Source: Pleurotus djamor
Lineage: Eukaryota; Basidiomycota; Agaricomycetes; Agaricales; Pleurotaceae
DNA length: 64,000 bases
Assembly (NCBI GenBank): GCA_029747585.1
Contig: JAPEVF010000114.1
Span: 1 to 64,000 of the forward strand
Reading direction: 5' to 3'
Shown here in pieces: positions 1-9,900 of the stretch. The notes under the pieces are model-generated. The model did no database searches. It was not told the origin of the DNA and saw only the letters and a program-made list of their open reading frames with translations. The position numbers and the translations under genes were made by a program. Positions within the stretch are counted from its first letter, which is position 1, and each line of letters opens with the position of its first letter.

Positions 1-542
1 AACATCCAAGGGTCTAGTGCCGGAGCTGGTAGTGGCGAATTCCACGTCTACAAGGCCAGCCGTAGACGCGAATATGAGCGACTCAAGCTGATAGAGGACG
101 CTAACAAGAGTGTCAGTCCAATTTCTTGTGTATTACAACCATTTGTTCTGACTCCCTTGTTCAGGAGCTGGAGAAAGCTGAATTTGAAGCGAAGCGAAAG
201 GAGGCCGAAGCCATCGCCGAGGCAAAAACATCAAAAAACCGTGCAAAGCGACAGAAGAAGAAGGATCGAGCGAAGGGGAAAGCACAAGCGGAGAAACCCA
301 GTGAATCCGGCACGCAAGGGGACAATAACGCGCCAATTAAGAAGCGTAGACTGGTGAACGGCAAGGAGCTTGTCTTCCGTAAACCTGGGGAGGAGAGTGA
401 AGATGATGGTACGGAGGACAGTGCGGACGAAGCTGATAGACCAAATCCACCTACCCAGGCGGCTGACTCGACCGAGCAACCTCTAGCAATCCCAGTTAGA
501 GTGGTTGAAGAACCCAGAATAATCATCCACGAGGATGATTAG
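1..542 (+). CDS. PRKRIP1-like (DUF1168) nuclear protein, 5' partial
   Basis: The C-terminal part of a PRKR-interacting protein 1 homologue; the N-terminus lies left of the window. Two exons fit: 1-111 and 165-542, joined across an intron with donor GTCAGT and acceptor TTCAG, giving ...EDANKS|ELEKAEFEAK. Exon 1 carries the family hallmark GSSAGAGSGEFHVY followed by a basic stretch with RRREYER. Exon 2 is a charged helix rich in Glu/Lys, a Lys/Arg cluster (RAKRQKKKDRAKGK) that looks like a nuclear localisation signal, and an acidic tail ending HEDD. Family members are nuclear and associate with the spliceosome and dsRNA-dependent kinase in animals; the fungal role is inferred. The 3' UTR runs into the convergent region at about 620. 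Confidence 0.85.
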
Positions 543-623
543 AGGCAAGTGGCTGAACATTTTTGAGTCCATTTTCGTTCACCCTACGTCTTCATGTATC
601 AGATTCTCTATTTTCTAAATATA

Positions 624-1214
624 CTAGTGAATTTCGGGCTTTGTCGTCACATGGTCGCGCTCGCGCAGTCTTCGCAATGAGCCCTCTCTCCAAACACCCT
701 TCGTGTCTGACATAGCTCTTGACACCTTCCAGATTGCTTGGTCCAGGATCAACTTGCATGGATGTGCCAGGCTCCTTCCGTCAATCAGGGAAGGTTTACG
801 CGTACCAATCCTCGGATCATCTGGTATCGTCGTAATTGGGAAGACATTCGTCCGTCGCGAAGTGGTACTTGGAGATTTCCCATAAGGTTTCACAGCGAGG
901 ACTCCACCTGCTGCTCTGTTCCATCTACCGTTCTTCATCACGGTGAAATGTACCTGCGAGGCTGTGACAAGATGGAGTCTTCGGATTCTCGCTGCGAAGC
1001 TGTTGCGGAACTCGCTCAAGAGTCAAAAATCATCTAGGCCTCCCACACACGAGGCGAATTTGAGCGTCTTGGTGGAATTCCACCGATGAGGCTGTCCTTG
1101 CACATTGACAACTCCCCGCGCCATGCCCACAGCCTTGGGCAGGCTGCTCTCTGCGATTTTACGACTCCTACGCAACAATGCCTTGGCCAAGTTACTCTGG
1201 CGCACACCGTCCAT
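624..1214 (-). CDS. Unrecognised small gene, uncertain
   Basis: Two open stretches on the minus strand can be joined through a 51-base GT-AG intron (about 1000-1050) containing a TTGAC branch-like motif. The product would be about 180 residues, basic, beginning MDGVRQSNLAKALLRRSRK, which resembles a mitochondrial presequence (Arg-rich, few acidic residues), and ending TTKPEIH. I do not recognise a domain. It would be convergent with the PRKRIP1-like gene, with its stop at 624. A plus-strand ORF of similar length overlaps it, so the strand is not certain. The interval 1215-1535 shows nothing I can assign. Confidence 0.25.
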
Positions 1215-1535
1215 CCTGCTCAATGTTCTCCGTCTAATATCTGCGAAGAAATCCGCAAATCATGGTGATTTGAGGCTGAATTCAGATTGTTGTGATGCCC
1301 CCGCGACGGCGGCGACGACTGACGAGCATGCAGCGACGGTTATGCACGCTAGTCGAGTTCCCGAGATGCGCTAGACCCCTTCACGCTCATCGTCGTGCGA
1401 GGTTGTAATTCAAATCGAAAGCCCGGACGACGACCCTATCAACGAGACTCATGGATCTAGCCACATCGACCCAAATTCTCTGTCCCAAAGCCCGAGTTCA
1501 GCATTGACTCTTCCATCTCCAGGCCATCGGTCCAC

Positions 1536-3729
1536 TATGTCTCTCCAGGCCCCGGTAGCGCTCCGTTCATTATCTCCTTCACGATCTCTTCTTTCTCTTA
1601 TTTCGACAACCAACAGCGTTTCTTCAGGACGCACTTTGAATGGCAGCCTTGCATCCATTAGGCCCTCAAATCTGCACGCACATATAGATTGCATGTTGTC
1701 CATCGAGTTGTCCAGATACAATCGCAGGCATCTTATGTCAGTTGTCTCTTTCACTTTTGAGCCTTCACTGTTTATCGTCCTCTTCCAGCCCCCCAGGTCT
1801 CTCCTCTTGTTGTCATCCCAGCTCTGGAGGTCAATTACGAGAGGCATGTCCATCCTTTCATATGACGACCTCCAACGTTGACCTGAAGTAGCCCATGCCC
1901 CATGGGATGGTCCAAATACGTTCATCCAGACGGTGCTCCCTATTGGCACAATGAACAGAATGTAGTGTAACTGGTCCTTCACGTGGCTCAGGCTGATAAA
2001 ATCCCATGGAAAGTACTTACGGACGTCAATATGCTCGATCCTACAATATTTGCGGAAACTCAACGATTCCTTGATATTATTTTCGACTACATACGGGCTC
2101 AGAACATCCAGCTTGAGNCCCGACGTTGAACTCGTAGTTGAGGTAGTGAGATACGATGGTGATGACCATCACCGGTGTGGTTACTACTTTGTCCACCACA
2201 AGAATCGGTGCCTTTTCTGGCTTGAACCTTTCGATTGAGGCCTGCTCTTTGGCATGCTGAAGCCCAAACATCTTTATCCCACGTCAGTGAGTATCTNCCC
2301 CCCCAGCATGATCTTCGCTTCTCAGTTCCATCGATTAAATATATTTTTATCTGGCTAGAGCTGGAAATCGAGGTCTCTTATTGGTAGGTCATGTGTCGAT
2401 GCTCCGTTATAATTGTTCAAGCCGGTATAATAGGCAACACTTTGAGTTCTTCTGCAACATCCAAACCGTCACGGAAGACATCCTCGATGAACTCACTGAT
2501 ATGCTGATCACCAGTCTTGTTGGTTCGTGTCACCTACATACCCGATATCTCAATTAAAAACGATTTGCAGACTCACAAACTAGTGACACGTCTAATTCTC
2601 CCTTCTCTGCGAATGACGGTGACCTCCAGTACTACATCGGAGCCGTAAAAATATCCCGCAGTGGGTCTCATGTCGTCTGCCTACGTATCGTTTATTTGAC
2701 TCTTAACATTCGATGCAGGGCTCATTGGCACTCCTTGTCGTGGATCCCCGTGGTTTGTTGGTATGATTCGTGGCAAATCCGTCTAGATTCAGCAACTGAT
2801 CTCGCTCATGCAGGTCGCTTGATGGCTCTCTACAGTATATCATTCCCCATCCTTCTGTATCTGCTGCCGGTTTTTACAAGTAGATTAGTGCGGCAACGCT
2901 TCGCCAATTTTCATGGCGAATTCGGCGCTCGTTTGCAGCGCGAGCAGTCTGTATATTTCCCTGATGGTCATGGGCGTTCCTTCCTCATCCGGATCGTGTC
3001 TCCCTTTCTGTTCAACGGGCCTGATGTCCACCTTCGTGCCCTTCATCTCATCTTCCCTGACGGCGTCGCATATACGCCGTCGTGGCGCAACTTCATCAAG
3101 AAACTCGACAAAGAGTGGCAAGGTTTCATCATCTATGTTGTACCCAACCCACCCCCCTCGTCGTCCGTGCTGATTACTGGAATAGGGAGCCGTGCTCCTT
3201 GCTGCAAATGTCACCTTTTTGGCAATCCAAAGTGTTGACAAACACCAGGACGTTCCTGTGTGGTCAACTTCGCAAATAGCCAGCTACCTGTCAACTCTAA
3301 CAAATGTGTCGAGCGTCATGGTCGCATTGCTTCTGATACGCAAAAATCATACCAAAGGTCATGACACCGCCGAAGCTGTCGTGTGTACTTTGAACCTATT
3401 CCTCGCATACTTGACACTGATAGCCGGTTCTTCTAGGCTGACTATCTCAGGCACCGTCAGTATCGCATCGTTGGCCATGAACCTTTGACCATCATATACA
3501 GTCTTCCATATGCATTCCTTATGTGCTCGCAAGTCCGTTCACCTGCCTTGCTCATTTGTTTGCTTACCCTCACCCTAGATTATTGTTTTTCATGATTGCA
3601 TTCCTTCTCGTTTGCTTGCTGGATATGAGTCTGGTCACTCGCGTTTTCACTGGCTCCACGGCACTTGTATGCGGCTTCCTTATCCTGTCGTGCGTTTGGA
3701 TGAATTGGGATCGTAGCGTCGAGGAATAA
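1536..3729 (+). CDS. Multi-exon membrane protein of an agaricomycete-specific family, possibly broken
   Basis: A chain of plus-strand exons matches, in order, an uncharacterised agaricomycete membrane-protein family: a WW-like block (WSKYVHPDGAPYWHNEQ, near 1906), a core with CGYYFVHHKNRCLFWLEPFD (2178-2235), LELEIEVSYW then HFEFFCNIQTVTEDILDEL, the block FHGEFGARLQREQSVY (about 2911), then PSWRNFIKKLDKEWQGF and hydrophobic segments near VLLAANVTFLAIQSVD, IIYSLPYAFLMC and FFMIAFLLVCLLDM, ending SVEE at 3729. Introns of about 45-60 bases separate the blocks. Three or more C-terminal transmembrane helices are visible. Two problems remain. An in-frame TGA at 2236-2238 follows the FD motif, and an N at 2118 shifts the frame. 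The start is uncertain; 1536 is the first ATG of a Ser-rich leader. It could be a pseudogene or carry sequence errors. Confidence 0.6.
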
Positions 3730-4229
3730 TAATATGGTTCTCGGTGGGACCCCCTATTCGACTTGCGCGACAAAATATGCCACTTTCTCCTGAGGCTGTC
3801 GCCTTTGGCTAGAAAGCGATCCTCAGAAGACATTTCTCCAATTGGGTAGTTAGCTCGCTTGTACGGCATGCTCTTCGTCTTTACCGGTACCTCTCGTACC
3901 AGTTGCCGTTTCTCTGGATCACGCTGTCCCTGTTGCATCCCCTATTGTCTAAATATACTTCTTTTCTTCGCAACGTCTGCAACGTCTTCGTTGAATTACA
4001 AACCATGTTATCATATGGCAGCGCATGCACAATCTTCGTCAAAACTGGCATAAATTTCTCCGCCTCTCGCATCGGGATCCTGTATCCTCCATCTGGAGAC
4101 ACTCTTACTCTTGACACGGAGAATTTGGAAGTTCAACATAAACTTATGTTTCCGATGGTAAGCCAGACGACCGAAGATTATCCCATCCCATGCCGTCTGA
4201 CATGAACAGTATGATGTTCTTCGGTGCAA
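3730..4229. other. Intergenic, nothing assignable
   Basis: Between the membrane-protein stop and the LPMO promoter. Only short overlapping ORFs on both strands are present, none with a recognisable motif. Confidence 0.5.
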
Positions 4230-4236
4230 TATATAA
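4230..4236 (+). promoter_or_regulatory. TATA-like box of the LPMO gene
   Basis: TATATAA lies about 57 bases upstream of the ATG at 4293, a normal position for a fungal core promoter with a short 5' UTR. Confidence 0.5.
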
Positions 4237-4292
4237 GTGAACGATGATACACCTTCGAGCGTGCATACCCCATGTCCCGAGATAACGATAGC

Positions 4293-5472
4293 ATGAAGTT
4301 AACTATCAAATCAGCCCTCGCTATTCTTGCCCTAGCTACTACCCAAGTATACTTCTTTCATCTACACGAGAACTTGGAACTCACCCCCTCAGGTCGTAGC
4401 TCATGGCGGCATCCTCAGTTACACCATCGACGGCGCCACCTATCCAGGGTAAGTCCCACCAGTCTCAGGGTCCTTCCCGCTTACGCATCGATGCGTTCTC
4501 TTCAGTTTTTTGGCGTACGCCCCTCCCGCTGGCCAGAAATCTATCCAAGTCAGTCCTCTTGGTATACGTCGTCTGGTAGAAGACCCTACTAACTGATATC
4601 AATTTGAAGCGCGAGTGGGATACCTACAATCCCATCACCAACCCTTTGGATGCAAACATCGCTTGTAACACCAACGGTGCTTCCCTTGGCTCCGGGCAGC
4701 TTTCTGATACTGTAGCTGGTTAGCACCCTGAGATGCCCATTCCCAATTGCTCATCGCCGACCCTCATGCCTTCTCAGCTGGGTCGAAAATTCTTGCTACC
4801 TGGAATGCATGGCCTCATACCATCGGTCGTAAGCCTGCTCCCTCTCAGAGTTACCGTCGCATTCTTACGCGTGTAATAGCTGTCATGGTCTACATGGCGA
4901 AATGTGCGGGTTCTTGCTCGTCGAGTTCTCCTTCTTCTCTTTCATGGGTTCGTCATGTCGAAGCGTTCGTCTTTTCAGTTGCTTGATGAAAAGTCATATA
5001 TAGTTCAAGATCGATCAAGTCGGCTTGATCTCTGGAACGCTCGCAACTGGTTCTTGGGGGCAGGGTCAGCTCGTCAACAATGGCAATACCTGGACAACGA
5101 GCATTCCCGCTTCGTTAGCTCCTGGTGAATATATGATACGCCATGAAGTGCGTTGGTGCATTCATCCCCNGGGAAGCTCTTCTCAATCTGCTCTCCTCAT
5201 AGCTCCTGGCTATCCACACATCAAACCAACCGCAGTTCTACCCAGAGTGCGCCCAGCTCATCGTGACTGGCTCTGGTACTGCACAACCATCAAGTGAATA
5301 CCTGGTGAAGTTCCCAGGAGCATACCAACGGTGAAGTCGTCCACTCCCTTCTACTCTTCTTTTACTCACCCGCACTGCGTATAGGTCCGACCCCGGCGTC
5401 ATGATCGACATCTTCAACCAACCGAACACTGCCAACTACACGATCCCTGGGCCAACTGTATGGAGGGGATAA
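4293..5472 (+). CDS. AA9 lytic polysaccharide monooxygenase (formerly GH61)
   Basis: A secreted copper enzyme that oxidatively cleaves cellulose or related glucans. The protein starts MKLTIKSALAILALATTQV, a signal peptide. After an intron the mature chain opens with His (AHGGILSYTIDG), the N-terminal half of the copper histidine brace. Exon blocks follow: FLAYAPPAGQKSIQ, REWDTYNPITNPLDANIAC, ATWNAWPHTI (second brace His), VYMAKCAGSC, then FKIDQVGLISG, QFYPECAQLIVTGSG (axial Tyr and conserved Cys), and finally DPGVMIDIFNQPNTANYTI..PGPTVW. At least seven introns of 45-95 bases are needed. Length is that of a single AA9 domain; no CBM1 follows. One N at 5170 lies in an intron beside a C-run. No frame break is needed, so the gene looks functional. 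Confidence 0.9.
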
Positions 5473-6650
5473 ACAGGGGACAGGAGTGCGCGTGTCGTCA
5501 ATGTGGAATTTCTTCGCTATTGTACGAACCCTCCTTTAGAGATCTCCCAGCCTAACCATTCATACGTCCAACCGAAAACCTGGTCCGAGAAACATATCGA
5601 GCTATGGGCTACAGCCCATGAAGAAATCATGAATCGCCTACACGCAAGATCCAGACGCTCCTGGAATCGTCGTTGGAGATGAGGCTGNAATTGGAGGGGA
5701 AAAAGTTGTTGTTTTTCAGCTCGAAAAAGCTAGAAAAAAATGACACATTTCTTCGTGCGTAAAAGATCGCAAAAAGTAAATATTTTATAGGAGCAAAAAG
5801 GGGCGAAAAAGGTCTCCTTTTTCAAGACTTTTTTAACGCCGCNAAAACNAAAACCTTTTTACATGCAAAAAATCTACAAAAAGGTATACATATTTCGCAG
5901 ATTTTACTCAAGCAAAAATTTGATGTTTTTCAGTGTATTTTNCCCCCNACAAAAATGATAAGAAAAATCCATCCATTTTTCGCACCAAAAAACTCTTGGT
6001 CGCACGCTGTGACAGGAGCAAGGCGCTCCCACCATCCCGAAGATCGTTAGCGCAAACCTGCTCTCCCCTGCCACCGCCCTCGATATCGATCTCCCATCTT
6101 GCGGTTCAACTTGCTGCCATCCACCGCAAGGCACCTTATGGTCTCAGACCGAACTCGCTTCGCTGTGGGAGGTCGGGTTGAATGCAGAAGCGATACGCCT
6201 ACTCAAATTCCTGTCGTACAGTCCATGGTGCGTGATTATTTCTACTTCATTCTTTATATCTGGCTGACGAGCTAGCTCCTCTCACAGATCCTCAAGACAA
6301 GCTCTCCGTTACCGCTCACGCATCGGTGCTCTCCACGCCAATTGCTTCCAGATGTTTTCGTAGGCGTGTCAATGTAGGATGGCAGGCTTTTGGTTAGGTC
6401 TTTGGGGAGCTTCGGGTTCAAGTCGGATGAGTTGCCGATAGAGGTTGAACATCGAGTTTAGTCACGACAAAGAAGCTTTCGCGTTCGAGCACGGCGCTGC
6501 GCAAAGTCGATAGCATTACCCCGCCCATCCCCACACCTACGAATCATCAGAACCATGAAGAGAGCCTGACCGGCCAACTCAGGGAACTTGGGCTCCCTCT
6601 CCTTCAACTACGCAGTCACCAACTTATCAGCACTTCTCATCGTCCAGTAT
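5473..6650. other. Intergenic/relic region with an A/T-homopolymer-rich stretch and exon-like fragments
   Basis: Positions 5690-5990 are dominated by short A and T runs (for example gcgaaaaaggtctcctttttc, a near palindrome) with four single Ns. From about 6127 to 6235 one plus frame reads PPQGTLWSQTELASLWEVG, and another stretch around 6475-6650 stays open up to the copia LTR. These look like gene fragments, but I cannot name them. Nothing else is assignable. Confidence 0.35.
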
Positions 6651-6857
6651 TGTTGGGAATGAGACGAGAAGAGACGAGGTGAAGGCCAGCTCCGACTAGG
6701 TGCGGTGTGGGAACGCCTAGTCTAACCGTGAGAACGATGGGACTTAGCTATCCCGAATATCATATATATTTCGATTATTCTAGTTCTTACTTGTACTTGT
6801 ATTTAACCGAGGGGATTACCCCCAAATCGACAGTCTTTCTATCTGCGCATCACAACA
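6651..6857 (+). repeat. Copia 5' LTR
   Basis: 207 bp, TG...CA ends, same length as the right LTR with six mismatches counted by eye. It contains a TATA-like tract (catatatattt) around 6767-6777. Confidence 0.95.
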
Positions 6858-6872
6858 GGTTATGGGCCCCGC
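6858..6872 (+). other. Copia primer-binding site (internal initiator-tRNA type)
   Basis: GGTTATGGGCCCCGC directly follows the 5' LTR. It is complementary to the anticodon-stem region of initiator methionine tRNA (..GGGCCCATAACC) rather than to a tRNA 3' end, the half-tRNA priming known for Drosophila copia. Confidence 0.65.
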
Positions 6873-6994
6873 AAGCCTATTACTCTAAACTCTTATAACT
6901 TTTACTACCCAAGCTCTAGTATTACTCTCGCCCCCACCTATTATCTATCTTATCCTCTCGCAACCCGCTGATCTAATCAATCACGCCCGTTACC

Positions 6995-9900
6995 ATGTCG
7001 ACTCAATCGACCTCCTTGTCTTCGACCAGCATCTACCGCATCGACCCTCTAAAGGGTGCCGAGAATTACTCAGTATGGAAGATCAAGATGACTGACATAC
7101 TGACTGACCTTGGTTTAATCGGTTACGTTGACGGCTCTGAGAGAAAGCCTAATGACGATGCCCCCGACCTTGACAAGACTGCCTGGTCGAAGAAGGATAA
7201 GCAAGCTTTATGCACTATCCGGTTGCGAATTGCTGATAAATTACTTGTTTTTGCCGCTGGTGCAAAAACCTCCGCTGAGGCATGGAATGCTATGCGTGAC
7301 ATGCTGGAAGCCCGAGGACCCATAGGTATTGTCCTGGCTCGTCGAAAGTTCTTCCGTGCTCAGTGCGTGGAAGGCACGAGCATCGAGGAACATATTCGTA
7401 CGCTTAGGTCCTACCAGGAGGAGCTGCACGGTCTCGGCCAGAAGATCGAAGACCCTGAGTTCTTGATCACTCTGCTGACGTCACTTCCGGAATCTTGGAA
7501 TTCCTTTATCTCCGCTATCGACTCTAGCGCTCTCGAAAAATCTGCTCCGCTCATTGCCCGCATCCTTGAAGAGGACCGCCGACTTCAGTCTAAGCCTGGC
7601 GCTGATACTGCCCTCTCTGCTGCCCACAGGAAGCCTAAGTATAATCCTAACGTCACTTGCTATAACTGTGGGAAGCGCGGACACAAGAGTCCTGAATGCC
7701 GTTCACCTGCGAAGGCTCAGGGTCCTGACCGAAAGCGTTTCCAGAGGGGGAAACCATCGGATCAGGCACACGAAGCTGTCTCTGACCAGGGACTTGAAGA
7801 CTTTGCCTTTATGGCCGACGAAGGCCTCACAGCTTCATCTACTACCTGGCTTGCTGACTCTGGCTGTACCTCACATGTTATCAGAGATAAATCTCTCTTC
7901 TCTGATTATGTTGAGACTCCTGGACACACTATCCGAGGTATGGGAGAGATTTCCTGCCTTGGGAAAGGATCTGTCAAACTCCTGTCTACCCTTGCTGATG
8001 GAAGTACTTACACCATCACTCTCAGGGATGCTCTGCATGCTCCCTCGTCGCCTCACAACCTTGTCTCTGTCACGCGGATGACTGATGCTGACTACACAGT
8101 TGTCGCGGACAAGGACACTCTCGTCATTCAGTCTCCTCGTGGTACTCCTGTCGCTGAAGGGGTGAAGAAAGGGGGACTCTACTTTCTCAGTTGTGTGGGA
8201 CTTAGCGGCTCGGATACTGCTTACGCCGCTGTTCAGGGTAGGACTTGGGATGAATGGCACCGAGCTCTCGGACACATCCATATGGGTGCTGTGAAGATGT
8301 TGAAGAAGAAGGGTATGGTTGTTGGGATGGATGTTGATGAATCCGTCGAACCCGCTCTCCACTGCGTACCTTGTCAAAAGGCCAAGCATTCCGTCGAAGC
8401 CTTGCCCAAAGTAGCCCAGAACAAGACTCGTAGCAACGGCGATTTGACCGTTACCGATGTCTGGGGTCCAGCTAGGACTGCGGCTATTTCGGGTGACAGG
8501 TACTTCATTTCGTTTACCGATGTAAAGTCGCGCCATACCATTATATTCTTCATGAAACAAAAGTCCGAAGCCCTTGAGAAATTCAAGGCATATCATGCTT
8601 ACATCGAACGACAGACAAACTTTAAACTTAAGAAGATTCGGTGCGATAATGGTAAAGAATACATCAACAACGAACTGTTGACCTACTTCGAGCGTCTCGG
8701 TATCAGACTTGAGACCACGGCTCCTTATACTCCTGCCGAAAATGGCATCGCGGAACGTCTAAATCGTACTCTGGTCGAGCATGCTCGCGCCATGCTCCTT
8801 GCTCATGATCTTCCTAATTTTCTTTGGCGCGAAGCCCTGGCTTATGCTAACTATATCAAGAACCGATCTCCTACCCGCGGTTTGGATACTCTCATCACTC
8901 CGCACGAAGCTTTTTGGGGGGAGAAGCCTGATGTATCTGACATTCAGGAATTTGGTACGAAATGCTGGGTGCTACAACAGGGGGGGAACCCCGACAAACT
9001 CGACACGAAATCTAATGAATTCGTGTTTACTGGTCTTAGCCCTAACTCTCATGCCTATCGCTACTGGAACCCCTCCGCGCGCCTCATCCAAACGAGCCGA
9101 AACATTGTATTTCCTCCTTTGGAACGCGTCGAACGCGTCGAGGATACCTCTGAGATCGAGATATCCCACTCTATGCCGCTCGAGGGGGAGATGGGAGGTA
9201 CAGGGAGTGGCGAGCAGCCGTCGAGTGGTGGAGATGGTGGTGGGAAGGTGGAGACGGTGAAGGAGGTTGGGGTGGAGACGGTGAAGGAGGTTGGGAAATC
9301 CTCGAAACCGGCTCCGCGTGCTCGAAGCGCCCGTATCGCGTCGCAACCTGCTACCGACTACCGAAAGTTGAACAATCCCGATGCTCGTGGCTCTCGTCCT
9401 CAAGGGAACGTCGCCATTGACCCTCGTGTTGATGTTGCGCTTGTAGGGACAACCCTTGAAGACCCTGCGAGCCTGGAAGAGGCAATGGCGAGTCCTGATT
9501 GGCTGGACTGGGAGAAGGCTATGGATGGCGAAGTTGGTCAGCTCGAGGACAATGGAACATATACGAAGGTCGACTTACCACCTGGCAAGAATGTCATATC
9601 TTGCAAATGGGTCTTCCACCGAAAGTATGACGAAACCGGCGCCGTAGTCAAGCACAAGGCTCGACTTGTTGCGCGCGGCTTCACTCAGATCCCTGGTATC
9701 GATTACCACCAGACCTTCGCCCCCGTTATGCGACTCGAAACGCTCCGAGTCCTCCTTGCTCTCGCTACCGAACTCGACCTTGAAGTCCATGTCGTGGATG
9801 TCGTCGGCGCCTACTTGAACGCGACCCTGAAGGAAGAAATTTATATGTCGCAAATTCCAGGCTACGACGACGGGACAGGGAAGGTCTTGCGGTTGTGGCG

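Noticed and set aside
161..526. Antisense Ser-rich ORF
   Set aside because: Shadow of the Glu/Lys-rich PRKRIP1-like exon.
1449..2063. Minus-strand ORF of 204 codons
   Set aside because: Overlaps plus-strand blocks (WSKYVHPDGAPYW, VNMLDPTIFAETQ) of the membrane-protein gene; no motif of its own.
2885..3241. Minus-strand ORF of 118 codons that looks protein-like
   Set aside because: It is the mirror of plus-strand exons (FHGEFGARLQREQ, PSWRNFIKKLDKEW) that match a known membrane-protein family in order.
9230..9300. Short direct repeat (GGTGGAGACGGTGAAGGAGG twice) in copia
   Set aside because: A low-complexity in-frame duplication in the linker before RT; not a separate element.
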